The position numbers and the translations under genes are program-made. 64,000 bases of DNA, taken from contig NZ_CP166730.1 in the NCBI RefSeq assembly GCF_041320665.1, positions 2,480,001 through 2,544,000 of the forward strand, written 5' to 3'. Positions 36,619 to 47,295 of the stretch are shown piece by piece (within the stretch, counting starts at the first letter, position 1; each line of letters opens with the position of its first letter). The notes beneath the pieces are model-generated. The model was given only the letters and a program-made list of their open reading frames with translations. It ran no database searches and was not told the DNA's origin. This DNA is from Comamonas sp. GB3 AK4-5 (GTDB taxonomy: Bacteria; Pseudomonadota; Gammaproteobacteria; Burkholderiales; Burkholderiaceae_C).

Positions 36619-37845
36619 ATGAGTACCTTGCAAATAAGCCTGGCCGTTGTGGGCGTGATCCTGCTCGGTCTGATCGTGGCCTATAACGCGTGGAACAACC
36701 GGCGCCATGCGCCCAAGCGGGCCGACCGGGACGAACAACAGCGCCAGGGCGCGGAAGATGCGGCGCGCTTCGAGCCCGGGCTTGACGGCCTGGACGTGAC
36801 CAATCTGCCCCCCCATCTGCGCCCGGCAGCTGCCGCACAGTCCGCAGCGCCCCTGCATGACCCGCTGCTCGATGCCGGTGCCGGTGCTGAAGCTGCTGCG
36901 TTAGATGTCAGCGCCATGCCCGAGCTGCAGACCGGTGCCACGGCGCCGGAGCGCTCCATGGCCGCATCGGAGATGGCCGAGCCCAGCCTGCCGCAAGCCG
37001 CGCCCGCCATCCCGGCCGAGCGCAAGCTGGCCCTGGATGGCCTGATCGACGCCATGGCGCCCATCCACCTGGAGCAACTGGTCAGCGGCGAAGCCGCGCT
37101 GCAGATCCAGCCCACGACCCGCCGCGCCGGCAGCAAGCCGTTTCGCATCGAGGGCCTCAACGAGGCCAGCGGGGAATGGGAAAGCGTGCGCACCGGCCAG
37201 CGCTACAAGGCTTTTCAGGCCGGTGTGCAGCTGGCCAACCGCACGGGTGCGCTCAACGAAATCGAGTTTTCCGAATTTGCCGCCAAGGCCCAGCACTTTG
37301 CTGACACCCTGGGCGCCAGCCTGGAGCTGCCCGACATGCTGCACGAGGTGGGCCGCGCACGCGAGCTGGACCAGTTCGCCAGCGAACATGACGCACAGCT
37401 GAGCTTTATGCTGCGCGCCCGCACTGCCGCCTGGAGCCCAGGCTATGTGCGCCAGCACGCCGGCCAGCTGGGCTTTGTGATGAGCAATATGCCCGGCCGC
37501 ATGGTGTTGCCGTCGCCCGTGCCTGGCAACTATCCGCAGCTGGTACTGGGCTTTGACGCCCAGGCCGCCCAGGCAGCCGACCTGGACCGCACAGCCTTTC
37601 ACGAGGTGACGCTGAGCCTGGACGTGCCCCAGGTGCCGCGCGCCGAACAACCTTTTGCCCGTCTGCGCGAAGTGGCCCAGGCCCTGTGCGAGGCCATGGA
37701 TGGCGTGCTGTGCGACCAGAATGGCTCGCCGCTGCACCCCCAGGTGCTGGAACCCATTGCCGTGGACCTGGAGCAGCTGTACGACCAGCTGGACCAGCGC
37801 GAGCTGTCGGCCGGCTCCATGCTGGCGCGACGATTATTTAATTGA
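36619..37845 (+). CDS. zipA: Cell division protein ZipA
   Basis: ZipA anchors FtsZ to the inner membrane. The 408-residue protein has one N-terminal membrane anchor (about residues 3-24, ISLAVVGVILLGLIVAYNAW), a basic stretch, then a Pro/Ala/Glu-rich linker up to about 260, and a C-terminal ZipA FtsZ-binding domain (about 265-405). That domain includes FVMSNMPGRMVLPSP near 285 and LREVAQALCEAMDGVLCDQNG near 350. It starts 18 bp after the smc stop, so the two are probably co-transcribed. The product is longer than E. coli ZipA (328) because of the linker. Confidence 0.9.
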   Translation: MSTLQISLAVVGVILLGLIVAYNAWNNRRHAPKRADRDEQQRQGAEDAARFEPGLDGLDVTNLPPHLRPAAAAQSAAPLHDPLLDAGAGAEAAALDVSAMPELQTGATAPERSMAASEMAEPSLPQAAPAIPAERKLALDGLIDAMAPIHLEQLVSGEAALQIQPTTRRAGSKPFRIEGLNEASGEWESVRTGQRYKAFQAGVQLANRTGALNEIEFSEFAAKAQHFADTLGASLELPDMLHEVGRARELDQFASEHDAQLSFMLRARTAAWSPGYVRQHAGQLGFVMSNMPGRMVLPSPVPGNYPQLVLGFDAQAAQAADLDRTAFHEVTLSLDVPQVPRAEQPFARLREVAQALCEAMDGVLCDQNGSPLHPQVLEPIAVDLEQLYDQLDQRELSAGSMLARRLFN

Positions 37846-37857
37846 GTAATTGAGGCA

Positions 37858-37951
37858 CCCCCTGAGCCGCTGCGCGTCTTCCCCCTCTCTCGCTACGCGG
37901 GAGGGGAACGGCACCAGCGCGGCGGGGCGGCCCTTGCGCGGTGCCCCTGGC
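37858..37951 (+). repeat. 3'-end hairpin repeat, copy 4 (after zipA)
   Basis: Same family as 4918, 12 bp after the zipA stop. The distal stem is GGCACC/GGTGCC, another compensated variant. The variable hairpin is CTCTCGCTACGCGGGAG-type. Confidence 0.85.
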
Positions 37952-38030
37952 GAAAGGGGGACTTCATGCGCCCGTACTTTGCTCCTTCCCCCGTCGGGGG
38001 AAGGCAGGGATGGGGGCCTGTCCCGGTTCT

Positions 38031-38070
38031 TTCTCCCTCGCCCGCTTGCGGGAGAGGGTGGGGGTGAGGG
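38031..38070. repeat. CTCCCTCGCCCGC...GGGTGAGGG intergenic repeat, copy 2
   Basis: Nearly identical to 21549-21588. Just before it, CCTTCCCCCGTCGGGGGAAGG (37984-38004) forms another palindrome, so the whole 37858-38070 spacer is a cluster of hairpins between zipA and ligA. Confidence 0.65.
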
Positions 38071-38105
38071 GGCTTTCTGCCACGCACAGCACCATGAATA
38101 ATTGA

Positions 38106-40234
<2,129 letters not shown>

Positions 40235-40235
<1 letters not shown>

Positions 40236-41218
40236 TGGCCCTGGCCCGGCGCGCACCCAAACTGGGCCTGGCGCTGGGCAGTGGCTCGGCGCGCGGCTGG
40301 TCGCATATCGGTGTGCTGCGGGCCTTGCAGGAGGCCGGTATACAGCCCGATGTGGTGTGCGGCAGCTCGATTGGCGCCCTGGTGGGCGCGGCCTATGCGG
40401 CCGGCGAGCTGGAGCGCTTTGCCGACTGGGTGCTGGGCCTGGGCATGCGCGACGTGTTCGGCTTTATGGACTTCAACCTGGCCGGCGGCATGCTCAAGGG
40501 CGAAAAGCTGATCAGTTTTTGGCGCCGCAACTTCGCTGATTTCGATATAGAAAACGCCCCACGGCCTTTTGCCGCCGTGGCCACCGACCTGCATTCCGGC
40601 GCCGAAGTCTGGCTGCGCAGCGGCTCCATCGCCGACGCCGTGCGTGCCTCGATCGCGCTGCCCGGCCTGTTCACCCCGGTGCTGCGCGATGGCCGCATGC
40701 TGGTGGACGGCGGCCTGGTCAATCCGGTGCCGGCCTCGCTGGCACGCGCCATGGGCGCAGACATCGTGATTGCCGTGGACCTGAATGCCGATATTCTGCT
40801 GCGCCATATGCAGCCGCTGACCGTGACGCAGGATGCGGCAGCAGCACCGCTGCCTCCGCTTGCGGAAGCAGCGGCAGATGCTCTGCCAGAGGGGGCGGAC
40901 AAGACTGCGGCCCCACCCTGGACCACGCGGCTGCTGTCCATATTGCCCGGTGTGGCAGCCAGCCCCTCGGGAGCGGAGCCACCCGCCGCCAGCCTGCCCA
41001 CGCCTTCGATGCTCGATGTGGTGATGACCAGCGTCAACATCATGCAGATGCGCATCACCCGCAGCCGCATGGCCGGCGACCCGCCCGAGCTGGTGGTCGC
41101 CCCGCGCCTGGCCCACCTCGGCCTGTTGGACTTCCACCGCGCCCAGGAAGCCATAGACGCCGGCTACGCAGCCACCCAGGCCGCGCTGCCGGGGCTGGCG
41201 CATTGGCTGCCTGCGTGA
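40235..41218 (+). CDS. Patatin-like phospholipase family protein (RssA-type)
   Basis: A 327-residue predicted serine lipid hydrolase of the patatin/RssA group. The oxyanion-hole glycine-rich loop is GSGSARGWSHIGVL (about 16-29), the nucleophile elbow is GSSIGALVGA near residue 44, and the catalytic Asp is in VDGGLVNPVPA near 153. A low-complexity Ala/Pro/Glu insert lies at about 195-255. It lacks a signal peptide, so it should be cytoplasmic or membrane-associated. Its ATG overlaps the ligA stop by one base. The substrate is unknown; RssA itself is poorly characterised. Confidence 0.9.
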
Positions 41219-41228
41219 GCGAGACCCT

Positions 41229-41630
41229 ATGCAACACCTGATTTTTGACGCTCACTGCATCGCCCTGGAGCACCCCGAGGGCCTGTGCCATCTGGTCGGC
41301 TTGGCCGACAGCGAGTTCGACACTCACAACTATGTGATGCTGCAACGCGACTGGGAAAGTGATGCCCATGACCGGGCACTGGGCATGGACAGCTATCACG
41401 CCGAGTACGGCGGCGCACAGCGCGCCGGTGGCTATGGCGGCCTTGTGCGCTGTGTGCTGACGCCGCAAGCCATGCAACTGGTGTTTGCGCCTTCAGGCCC
41501 GCAGGCCGCAGGTGGCGTGGGCAGCATGGACATACGCTATCAGCTGGATGCAGCGCGCTACGCTGCGTTGCATCAGGCCCTGGCGCTCATTTTTGCGGGC
41601 ACCGATTGCCTGCAAGTGCGCGCTGCATGA
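41229..41630 (+). CDS. Small protein resembling Imm10-type immunity proteins
   Basis: A 133-residue protein with no signal peptide or membrane segment. The order FDTHNYVMLQRD, then HDRALGMDSYHAEYGG, then GGYGGLVRCVLTP is what I associate with the Imm10 immunity family (a xYLxLQR segment, a DxALGMD core, then a YGGI/YGGL turn). This is from memory of the family and was not searched. No polymorphic toxin, Rhs or secretion gene is nearby, so it would be an orphan immunity gene. It begins 10 bp after the patatin gene and is followed 15 bp later by the VOC gene; all may be one transcript. Confidence 0.5.
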   Translation: MQHLIFDAHCIALEHPEGLCHLVGLADSEFDTHNYVMLQRDWESDAHDRALGMDSYHAEYGGAQRAGGYGGLVRCVLTPQAMQLVFAPSGPQAAGGVGSMDIRYQLDAARYAALHQALALIFAGTDCLQVRAA

Positions 41631-41645
41631 TCGTGTGCCACCGCC

Positions 41646-42155
41646 ATGTCTGAAAGCCCGCTCGCGCCGAAATCTCATCCCATATCTCACCCCATTGCCG
41701 CCGTCATGGTATATGTGGGCGATGTGCAGCAGGCGCTGGCTTGGTATCTGCGGGCTTTTGATCAGGCCTGTCGCCATAGGCCGCCGGGCACAGACTTTGA
41801 ATGCCTGCGCATTGCCGGCGTGCAGCTGGAGTTTGTGCTGGCTGATCACCAAGTGGGCAGCGGCCCTGCGGGCTCGGTGGTGTACTGGCGGGTGGACTGC
41901 CTGGCTAGGGCGCGCAGCCATTTTCTGGCGCTGGGTGCCACCCCATACCGTGGCCCGCTGGCGATCGAGTCCGGCTTGGGCATATGCCAGGTGCGCGATC
42001 CCTGGGGGAACTGCATAGGCCTGCGCGGGCCATGGGAATCCATGCGTGTTCTGAGAGGATGCGCGCCTTCAGGCCCAGACCTGGCGTCTGGTCTGGGCAA
42101 GGTGGCAATAGTGCGCCGGGCGCAGCGCACTGTCGCGCAGGCCCCGCCTTCCTAG
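41646..42155 (+). CDS. VOC (glyoxalase/bleomycin-resistance) family protein
   Basis: A 169-residue protein with one vicinal-oxygen-chelate module: the opening strand IAAVMVYVGDVQQALAWYLRAF (here IAAVMVYVGDVQQALAW at about 18-34), a central VQLEFVLADH, and the closing CQVRDPWGNCIGLRGPWE near 115. The DPWGN element is typical of the family. About 35 residues after the domain look unstructured. Its enzymatic or binding role is not predictable. It overlaps the end of the convergent Cache-CheW gene by 4 bp. Confidence 0.75.
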   Translation: MSESPLAPKSHPISHPIAAVMVYVGDVQQALAWYLRAFDQACRHRPPGTDFECLRIAGVQLEFVLADHQVGSGPAGSVVYWRVDCLARARSHFLALGATPYRGPLAIESGLGICQVRDPWGNCIGLRGPWESMRVLRGCAPSGPDLASGLGKVAIVRRAQRTVAQAPPS

Positions 42156-44848
42156 GCTGCATGGATAGCCTGGGCCTGGCCTTGCAGCATCTGCAGCAAA
42201 CCGCTGGGGCTCAGGCACTGGATCAGCAGACTGCCGTCGTTGGCCTTGATCAAGGCGTCCAGCAGCGGGCGCTGGGTGGGGGCCATGGCGGGGGCGGGAA
42301 TGATTTGCGCTGGCGTAAAACGCGCTACGCCTTGCAGGTCGCTGACCAGTACGCCCAGCTGGCGCCCCGCATGCTGCAGCACGATGACCTGGCTTTGTGC
42401 CGTCAACGTGCTGGCCTGGCCGTGCAGCAGCGCCCCCAGATCAAACACCCAGACATAGCCGGTGACCTGGCCCTGGCTGTGGCGCGCCAGCGTACCCACG
42501 CAATAGGGCATGCGCCCGGCCGAGACCGGGGCAATGGCGGATGCGGACAGGGCTTCGAGCACGCAGGCCGCGTCCAGCGCCATCAACTGGGAGCCGACGA
42601 AAAAGGTTGCCATTTCATGGGCCTGCTGCGACGGGGCTGCGGACTGGATGCGGATGCTGCGGCGGCGCACGGCAGCGACGGCGTCTTCTTGCTCATGGCC
42701 AAAGACTTGGAGGGAGACGGCCAACACCTCATCGCGGTAGCCGTCGCTGCGCTTGAATTCGCGGTAGCCGCTGCTGGCCGTGGCGGCCACGATGCAGTAC
42801 TGGCCGGCATGCACCATGGCGCGGGCACGGCTTTCTCCGTTGGGGGTTTGCAGCAGCTCGGCCGGCAGTGCCATATGGCTGCCGGGCAGCTGCAGCGGAT
42901 CGGTAGAGGCCATTACCAGGCCTTGGCGGTCCAGATAGAACACCCGGGTTTGCAGGCCACCTGAGCCCTGGGCAGGGACCGCGCTGTCCAGCATGGCGCG
43001 CAGCTCGCGCGCGGCGTGGAACACCAGGCCTATGCCGCCCAGCATCTGCCCGTCTTCCCCGCGGATGGCCGCATGGTAGGCATAGGTCGGGGGCGGTGTG
43101 CGGCCTGGCGCACCAGGAGGGTGGATGGCATCCAGTGCGTTGGGCCGCCAAGGCGTGACGTGATAGGCCTGGCTGTGCGCTAAGGCACGCACCTGGGCCA
43201 GGGTGTCGGCTTCGATTTGCAGGCCCAGCAAGGGATGGGGTGGGTCGCCGGCCAATGCGGGCAGGCCGGCGGTGGAGGCGGGGGCGCAGGAGGGCGTCTC
43301 GACCTCGGCCCGCAGGCTGGAGGCCACGATGCGGCCGCTGCGGTCGTAGACCACGATCTGGTGGTAGACGGTGTAGAGGTCGTGGATGCCAGTGAGCAGC
43401 GCGCAGCCCTGTTGCACCTGGTTCTGGGTGGCCTGGCCGGCATTGGCGGCCGCCAGCAAGGTTTGCAGCTGCGGCGTCAAGGCCCACCAGCGGCAGTCAT
43501 TGGCACGCTCATACAGATTGCGATCCAGCAGGTCTACCAACAGACGGCTGAGTAGGGCGTTGTCGCGCAGTGCAGCGCTGAGCACGGTGTCGTAGAGCGT
43601 GCGTATGGACTGGGCGAAGACCTCGTTGGTGCGGGCGCCGGTCTCGCCGATCTGCTCCAGCACGGCTTGCAGCCGGGTGCTGTCGCTGTCCTCGCCTGCG
43701 GTCATGACCTGGCCGTTCCAGACCACGCGGCGTATGGTGTCGGCCGCCGTGATGATGGCGTGCAGCGGCGGGCAAAAACGGTGGGCATGGGCCAGCAAGC
43801 CCTGGGCCACATGGGGGGCGAGCTGCTCCAGCAACTGCTGGCCCTGGCCGGTGAAGGCCTGCTCCACAGGCACCATCACCTGGCCCTGCCAGCCGGCCGG
43901 CCCGGGATAGCCCTGGTAGCCGGCCGAGCGGGCGGATTGCACCAGATAGGTGCGGCCTGCGTGCACATGCAGCTGGGGTTCGGCGTCATGGTGGGTGGGC
44001 ACGGGGGTTGTGGCGCCGAGCCAGTGCGCATCGCTGCTGGCCAGCACATGGCCTGAGCCATCCACCAGCAGTGCAATGCTGCGAGAGCCCTGGTGCTTGC
44101 CCGCCAAGCCGGCGGCGCGGGCGCTGAAGATGCTTTGCATCTCGCCCTCGAAATCAAAGCACAGGCACAGCACGCCCACGGGCACACCGCTGACCGGGTG
44201 CAGCAGGCGGTGGGAGTACACCAGGGCCTGTGGCAGATGCGGGCGAAGGTCGGTGGCGCGAAAAGTCTCCACATAGCGCGTGCTGGCCAGGCTGTGCGCC
44301 AGCAGCGGGTCCTGGCTGCCTTCGACGGGCGAGTCGCCATCGGTTTGGGCCATGACCTGGCCCTTGATGTCCAGCAGCATGATGGCGTTGTAGACGCTGT
44401 ACTTGCTGCGATAGGCGCGCAGGCGTTCCTGCACGCCTGTGCCGTCGCTCAGTCCGGCCACATAGCGGCACAGCACGCTGTCGGTGGCCAGAAACCCCAC
44501 ATCGGCCGTGCGCTCGTAGAGGTTGCGCACCAAGGTGTCGATCACATGCTGGGCCTGGGTGGCCAGGCCCGCCATCACGCCGGAGACGGACTGCTGCACC
44601 ATGGACTGCACCAGCTCCTGCTCCAGCTGCTCAAATCCGGCGCGCGTGGCGGCCATCATGGGCAGGATGGCGTGGGCCTCCTGGGGGCAGTTCATCTTGG
44701 CGGACGACTCGATCAGCCGCCACATCAGGTTCAGCTCCCGCAGCGACGTCTCGCAGCGCGTGACGCTGCGCATATAGGGAATGAAGGCGTCGCTGTCCAG
44801 ACTGCTGGAAACAGCCGAAGCGGCGGAGGCAGGCGCGTTGTGGTGCAT
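42152..44848 (-). CDS. Soluble tandem-sensor (Cache-like) protein with C-terminal CheW domain
   Basis: An 898-residue protein with no membrane segment. Two homologous sensor modules are visible, each opening with a similar helix: LVRNLYERTADVGFLATDS near residue 106 and LLDRNLYERANDCRWWALT near 440. Each continues into a Cache-like segment (SVYNAIMLLDIKGQVMAQT; DLYTVYHQIVVYDRSGRI; later RVFYLDRQGLVMASTDPL). The C-terminal 150 residues (from about 745) fit a CheW-like adaptor: ATFFVGSQLMALDAACVLEAL, YVWVFDLGALL, then VIVLQHAGRQLGVLVSDLQGV. No methyl-accepting domain or HAMP is present. It may bring a cytoplasmic signal to a CheA complex. No chemotaxis operon is near. Confidence 0.75.
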   Translation of the reverse strand: MHHNAPASAASAVSSSLDSDAFIPYMRSVTRCETSLRELNLMWRLIESSAKMNCPQEAHAILPMMAATRAGFEQLEQELVQSMVQQSVSGVMAGLATQAQHVIDTLVRNLYERTADVGFLATDSVLCRYVAGLSDGTGVQERLRAYRSKYSVYNAIMLLDIKGQVMAQTDGDSPVEGSQDPLLAHSLASTRYVETFRATDLRPHLPQALVYSHRLLHPVSGVPVGVLCLCFDFEGEMQSIFSARAAGLAGKHQGSRSIALLVDGSGHVLASSDAHWLGATTPVPTHHDAEPQLHVHAGRTYLVQSARSAGYQGYPGPAGWQGQVMVPVEQAFTGQGQQLLEQLAPHVAQGLLAHAHRFCPPLHAIITAADTIRRVVWNGQVMTAGEDSDSTRLQAVLEQIGETGARTNEVFAQSIRTLYDTVLSAALRDNALLSRLLVDLLDRNLYERANDCRWWALTPQLQTLLAAANAGQATQNQVQQGCALLTGIHDLYTVYHQIVVYDRSGRIVASSLRAEVETPSCAPASTAGLPALAGDPPHPLLGLQIEADTLAQVRALAHSQAYHVTPWRPNALDAIHPPGAPGRTPPPTYAYHAAIRGEDGQMLGGIGLVFHAARELRAMLDSAVPAQGSGGLQTRVFYLDRQGLVMASTDPLQLPGSHMALPAELLQTPNGESRARAMVHAGQYCIVAATASSGYREFKRSDGYRDEVLAVSLQVFGHEQEDAVAAVRRRSIRIQSAAPSQQAHEMATFFVGSQLMALDAACVLEALSASAIAPVSAGRMPYCVGTLARHSQGQVTGYVWVFDLGALLHGQASTLTAQSQVIVLQHAGRQLGVLVSDLQGVARFTPAQIIPAPAMAPTQRPLLDALIKANDGSLLIQCLSPSGLLQMLQGQAQAIHAA

Positions 44849-44981
44849 GGCGGTCTCGGTTTTTGCGGTGGTGGCGTGGTGCTACCGTGCAAAAAACGGG
44901 CCTGGCTTGTGGCCATGCCGGTGGGCTGCAATGCGCAGACAGCTTGGCGTCAGCATGGAATGCGCACGAAAAACACGCACG

Positions 44982-45008
44982 AAAAAAAGCCCGCTGCGAG
45001 CAGCGGGC
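44982..45008 (-). terminator. Rho-independent terminator after the NUDIX gene
   Basis: On the minus strand, GCCCGCTGC-TC-GCAGCGGGC is followed by TTTTTTT. It lies about 30 bp beyond the NUDIX stop. Confidence 0.85.
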
Positions 45009-45037
45009 GTAGTGGCAGCGATGCAGGCCGGTCTTTG

Positions 45038-45598
45038 CTATGCCAGGTCGATGCAGTGCACCTGGCCCTGGTCAATCACGCCGCGGCGGCGGTCGTCAAA
45101 CCATTGGCGCAGCGTGGTGCTGACAGTGCGAAACGCCAGCTCTTCCCAGGGGATCTCGGCCTCGGTGAACAGCCGCGCCTCTATGGTTTCAAAGCCGGGG
45201 TTGAACTGCGCACTCAGCAGCTCGGCGCAATAGAACAAATGCACCTGGCCCACATGGGGCACGTTGACCAGCGAAAACAATCGGCCCATGCGGATCTGGG
45301 CGCCGGCTTCCTCGTCGGTTTCGCGGGCAGCGCCCTGGGCGGTGGTTTCGTTCAGCTCCATGAAGCCGGCGGGCAACGTCCACTTGCCCCAGCGGGGTTC
45401 GATGTTGCGCTTGCACAGCAGCACGCGGCCATCGGGCATCACCGGAATGGTGCCCACCACATTCAGCGGGTTTTCGTAGTGGATGGTGCTGCACTGGGGG
45501 CACACCGCGCGTTCGCGGGTGTCGCCGTCGTCGGGAATGCGATAGGCAACGGCATGGCCGCATTCGCGGCAGAACTTGATGGGGCGGCGCAAGGTCAT
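45038..45598 (-). CDS. NUDIX hydrolase with N-terminal zinc ribbon
   Basis: A 186-residue cytoplasmic hydrolase of nucleoside-diphosphate-linked substrates. The start at 45598 (MTLRRPIKFCRECG) removes a non-conserved extension. The N-terminal zinc ribbon uses CRECG and CPQCS pairs (about residues 10-13 and 33-36). The NUDIX box lies near 85-107 as GFMELNETTAQGAARETDEEAG, fitting Gx5Ex7REUxEExGU with a Thr-Asp pair in the middle. The zinc-ribbon form recalls NudC-like NADH pyrophosphatases but is shorter. It stands as a single-gene unit between two minus-strand terminators. Confidence 0.88.
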   Translation of the reverse strand: MTLRRPIKFCRECGHAVAYRIPDDGDTRERAVCPQCSTIHYENPLNVVGTIPVMPDGRVLLCKRNIEPRWGKWTLPAGFMELNETTAQGAARETDEEAGAQIRMGRLFSLVNVPHVGQVHLFYCAELLSAQFNPGFETIEARLFTEAEIPWEELAFRTVSTTLRQWFDDRRRGVIDQGQVHCIDLA

Positions 45599-45611
45599 GC
45601 CGCGAATATAC

Positions 45612-45654
45612 GAAAAAACAGCTGCTTGCGCAGAACCGATGCGCACAAGCAGCT
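45612..45654 (-). terminator. Rho-independent terminator after the fumarylpyruvate hydrolase gene
   Basis: On the minus strand, AGCTGCTTG and CAAGCAGCT form a 9-bp stem, extended inward by TGCGC/GCGCA, then GTTTTTTCG. It separates the FAH-family gene from the NUDIX gene. The stem motif (AGCTGCTTGCGCA...) recurs loosely in other spacers. Confidence 0.75.
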
Positions 45655-45716
45655 ATCAAAACATGAGTTTTTCAGCAGGCGCGCAGGGCCGTCTTGGCCC
45701 ACGCGCCTTGCGGCGA

Positions 45717-46418
45717 TCAGACCATGCGCACGCGGATGGGGGCCAGGCCTTCGACGCCACCCTCCAGCACATCGCCGCGCACCACGGCACCCACGCCTTC
45801 GGGGGTGCCGGTCATGATCAGGTCGCCGGGCTGCAGCTCCCAGGCCTGGGAGAGGATGGCAATGGTCTCGGCCATGTTCCAGATCAGCTGGTCCAGATTG
45901 CTACGCTGGCGATCGGCGCCGTTGACCTGCAGCCAGATGGCGGCCTTGGCCACATCACCGGCCTGCGCGGCCGGGGTGATGGCGCCAATGGGGGCGCTGA
46001 AATCAAAGCCCTTGCCAATGCACCAGGGGCGGCCCTGGCGCTTCATCTCGCCTTGCAGATCGCGGCGCGTCATGTCCAGGCCCACGGCGTAACCCCAGAC
46101 ATGCTGCAGCGCCTGCTCCACCGGAATGTTCTTGCCGCCCTGGCCAATGGCCACCACCAGCTCGATTTCGTGGTGCAGGTTTTCGGTCAGCGTGGGATAG
46201 GGCATGTCGGCTGTCTGGCCTGCTGCCACGGGCAGCACGGTGTCGGCCGGCTTCAGAAAAAAGAAGGGGGCCTCGCGGCCGGTAAAGCCCATTTCCTTGG
46301 CGTGTTCGGCGTAATTGCGGCCCACGCAGTAGATGCGGTGCACGGGAAAGCGCGCATCGGAGCCGGCAACGGGCAGGCTGGCAACAGGGGCGGGGGGGAG
46401 GACGTACTGTTGTGACAT
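45717..46418 (-). CDS. Fumarylacetoacetate hydrolase family protein (probable fumarylpyruvate hydrolase)
   Basis: A 233-residue FAH-family C-C bond hydrolase. Key family segments are [15 protein letters not shown] (about 28-42), [19 protein letters not shown] with the metal-binding Glu pair near 83, [18 protein letters not shown] near 111 and [15 protein letters not shown] near 195. Its size and the divergent maiA-type isomerase 197 bp away fit the gentisate route, where maleylpyruvate is isomerised then hydrolysed to fumarate and pyruvate (NagL/NagK-like). Fumarylacetoacetate hydrolysis is less likely because true FAH is about 420 residues. The start at 46418 drops a poorly conserved extension. 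Confidence 0.85.
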   Translation of the reverse strand: MSQQYVLPPAPVASLPVAGSDARFPVHRIYCVGRNYAEHAKEMGFTGREAPFFFLKPADTVLPVAAGQTADMPYPTLTENLHHEIELVVAIGQGGKNIPVEQALQHVWGYAVGLDMTRRDLQGEMKRQGRPWCIGKGFDFSAPIGAITPAAQAGDVAKAAIWLQVNGADRQRSNLDQLIWNMAETIAILSQAWELQPGDLIMTGTPEGVGAVVRGDVLEGGVEGLAPIRVRMV

Positions 46419-46521
46419 GGATAAGAGCGGAAAAAACGTGTTGTCTCGGGGCACAGGCAGGGCGTGCCGCAGCGGCAGACCTGCCCAGTCGCAGTGTGCC
46501 ACGGCGCCGCGAAGGCCAGCC

Positions 46522-46582
46522 TAAGAACGTGTTCGAAGTCTCTACGCAGGCGCGCCGCGAGGAGGCATTGAACACGTTCTAA
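46522..46582. mobile_element. 55-bp MITE-like element with IS5-type ends
   Basis: The core 46525-46579 begins GAACGTGTTCGAAGTCTC and ends TTGAACACGTTC; both ends match the inverted repeats of the IS5-type element at 32009-32850. TAA is duplicated on both sides (46522-46524 and 46580-46582), like the TTA duplication of the IS. The centre is only about 20 bp of GC-rich sequence with no coding content. It lies in the divergent promoter region of the hydrolase and maiA genes and could be moved by the IS transposase. Confidence 0.7.
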
Positions 46583-46614
46583 AAAGCCGCATGGGCTGCG
46601 CTATGCTGCCGGCC

Positions 46615-47286
46615 ATGCAGCTCTACAACTACTTTCGCTCCTCGGCCTCCTACCGCGTGCGCATCGCCCTGGCACACAAGGGCCTGCCTTATGACTACCG
46701 CAGCGTGCACCTGGTGCATGGCGAACAAAACGCCCCCGACTTTGCCGCGCAGGTGGGGGACAGCCTGGTGCCGGCGCTGGATCTGGGCGATGGTGCGGCC
46801 TGGCTGTCGCAGTCCGTGGCCATCATCGAATACCTGGATGAAGCTCACCCCACGCCCAGCTTGCTGCCGGGCGATGCATTGGCGCGGGCGCGCATCCGTG
46901 GCCTGGCCCAGCAGGTGGCCTGCGATATCCACCCGCTGAACAATCTGCGGGTGTTGCGCTGGTTGGTGAGGCAGGGAGGGCTGTCGGATGACAAAAAAAA
47001 CCAGTGGTATCACCACTGGGTGCGCCAGGGGCTGGAAGCCTTTGAGCGCGCCTTGGCATTGATGGCCACCGAGCGCCAGCGTCTGGGCCTGGCTCCCTCC
47101 ACGCTGTGCTGGGGCAGCGAGCTGACATTGGCCGACTGCTGCCTGGTGCCGCAAGTCTTCAATGCCCAGCGCTTTGCCGTGCCATTGGATGGCCTGCCCC
47201 TCACCATGGCTGCTTACGAGGCCGCGCAGGCCTTGCCGGCGGTGCAGGCGGCCCAACCCTCGGCCTGCCCGGATGCGCAGGCCTGA
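46615..47286 (+). CDS. maiA: Maleylacetoacetate/maleylpyruvate isomerase (zeta-class GST family)
   Basis: A 223-residue glutathione-dependent cis-trans isomerase of the zeta glutathione-transferase class. The N-terminal domain opens MQLYNYFRSSASYRVRIAL, with the SSxxYR glutathione/catalytic motif at residues 9-14. SQSVAIIEYLDEAHP near 65 holds the glutathione-binding Ser. ADCCLVPQVFNAQRF near 178 closes the helical domain. The divergent fumarylpyruvate-type hydrolase suggests that maleylpyruvate (gentisate pathway) is the natural substrate, though maleylacetoacetate cannot be excluded. The frame is open upstream to 46591, but 46615 fits the family. Confidence 0.9.
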   Translation: MQLYNYFRSSASYRVRIALAHKGLPYDYRSVHLVHGEQNAPDFAAQVGDSLVPALDLGDGAAWLSQSVAIIEYLDEAHPTPSLLPGDALARARIRGLAQQVACDIHPLNNLRVLRWLVRQGGLSDDKKNQWYHHWVRQGLEAFERALALMATERQRLGLAPSTLCWGSELTLADCCLVPQVFNAQRFAVPLDGLPLTMAAYEAAQALPAVQAAQPSACPDAQA

Positions 47287-47295
47287 GTCGCCAGC

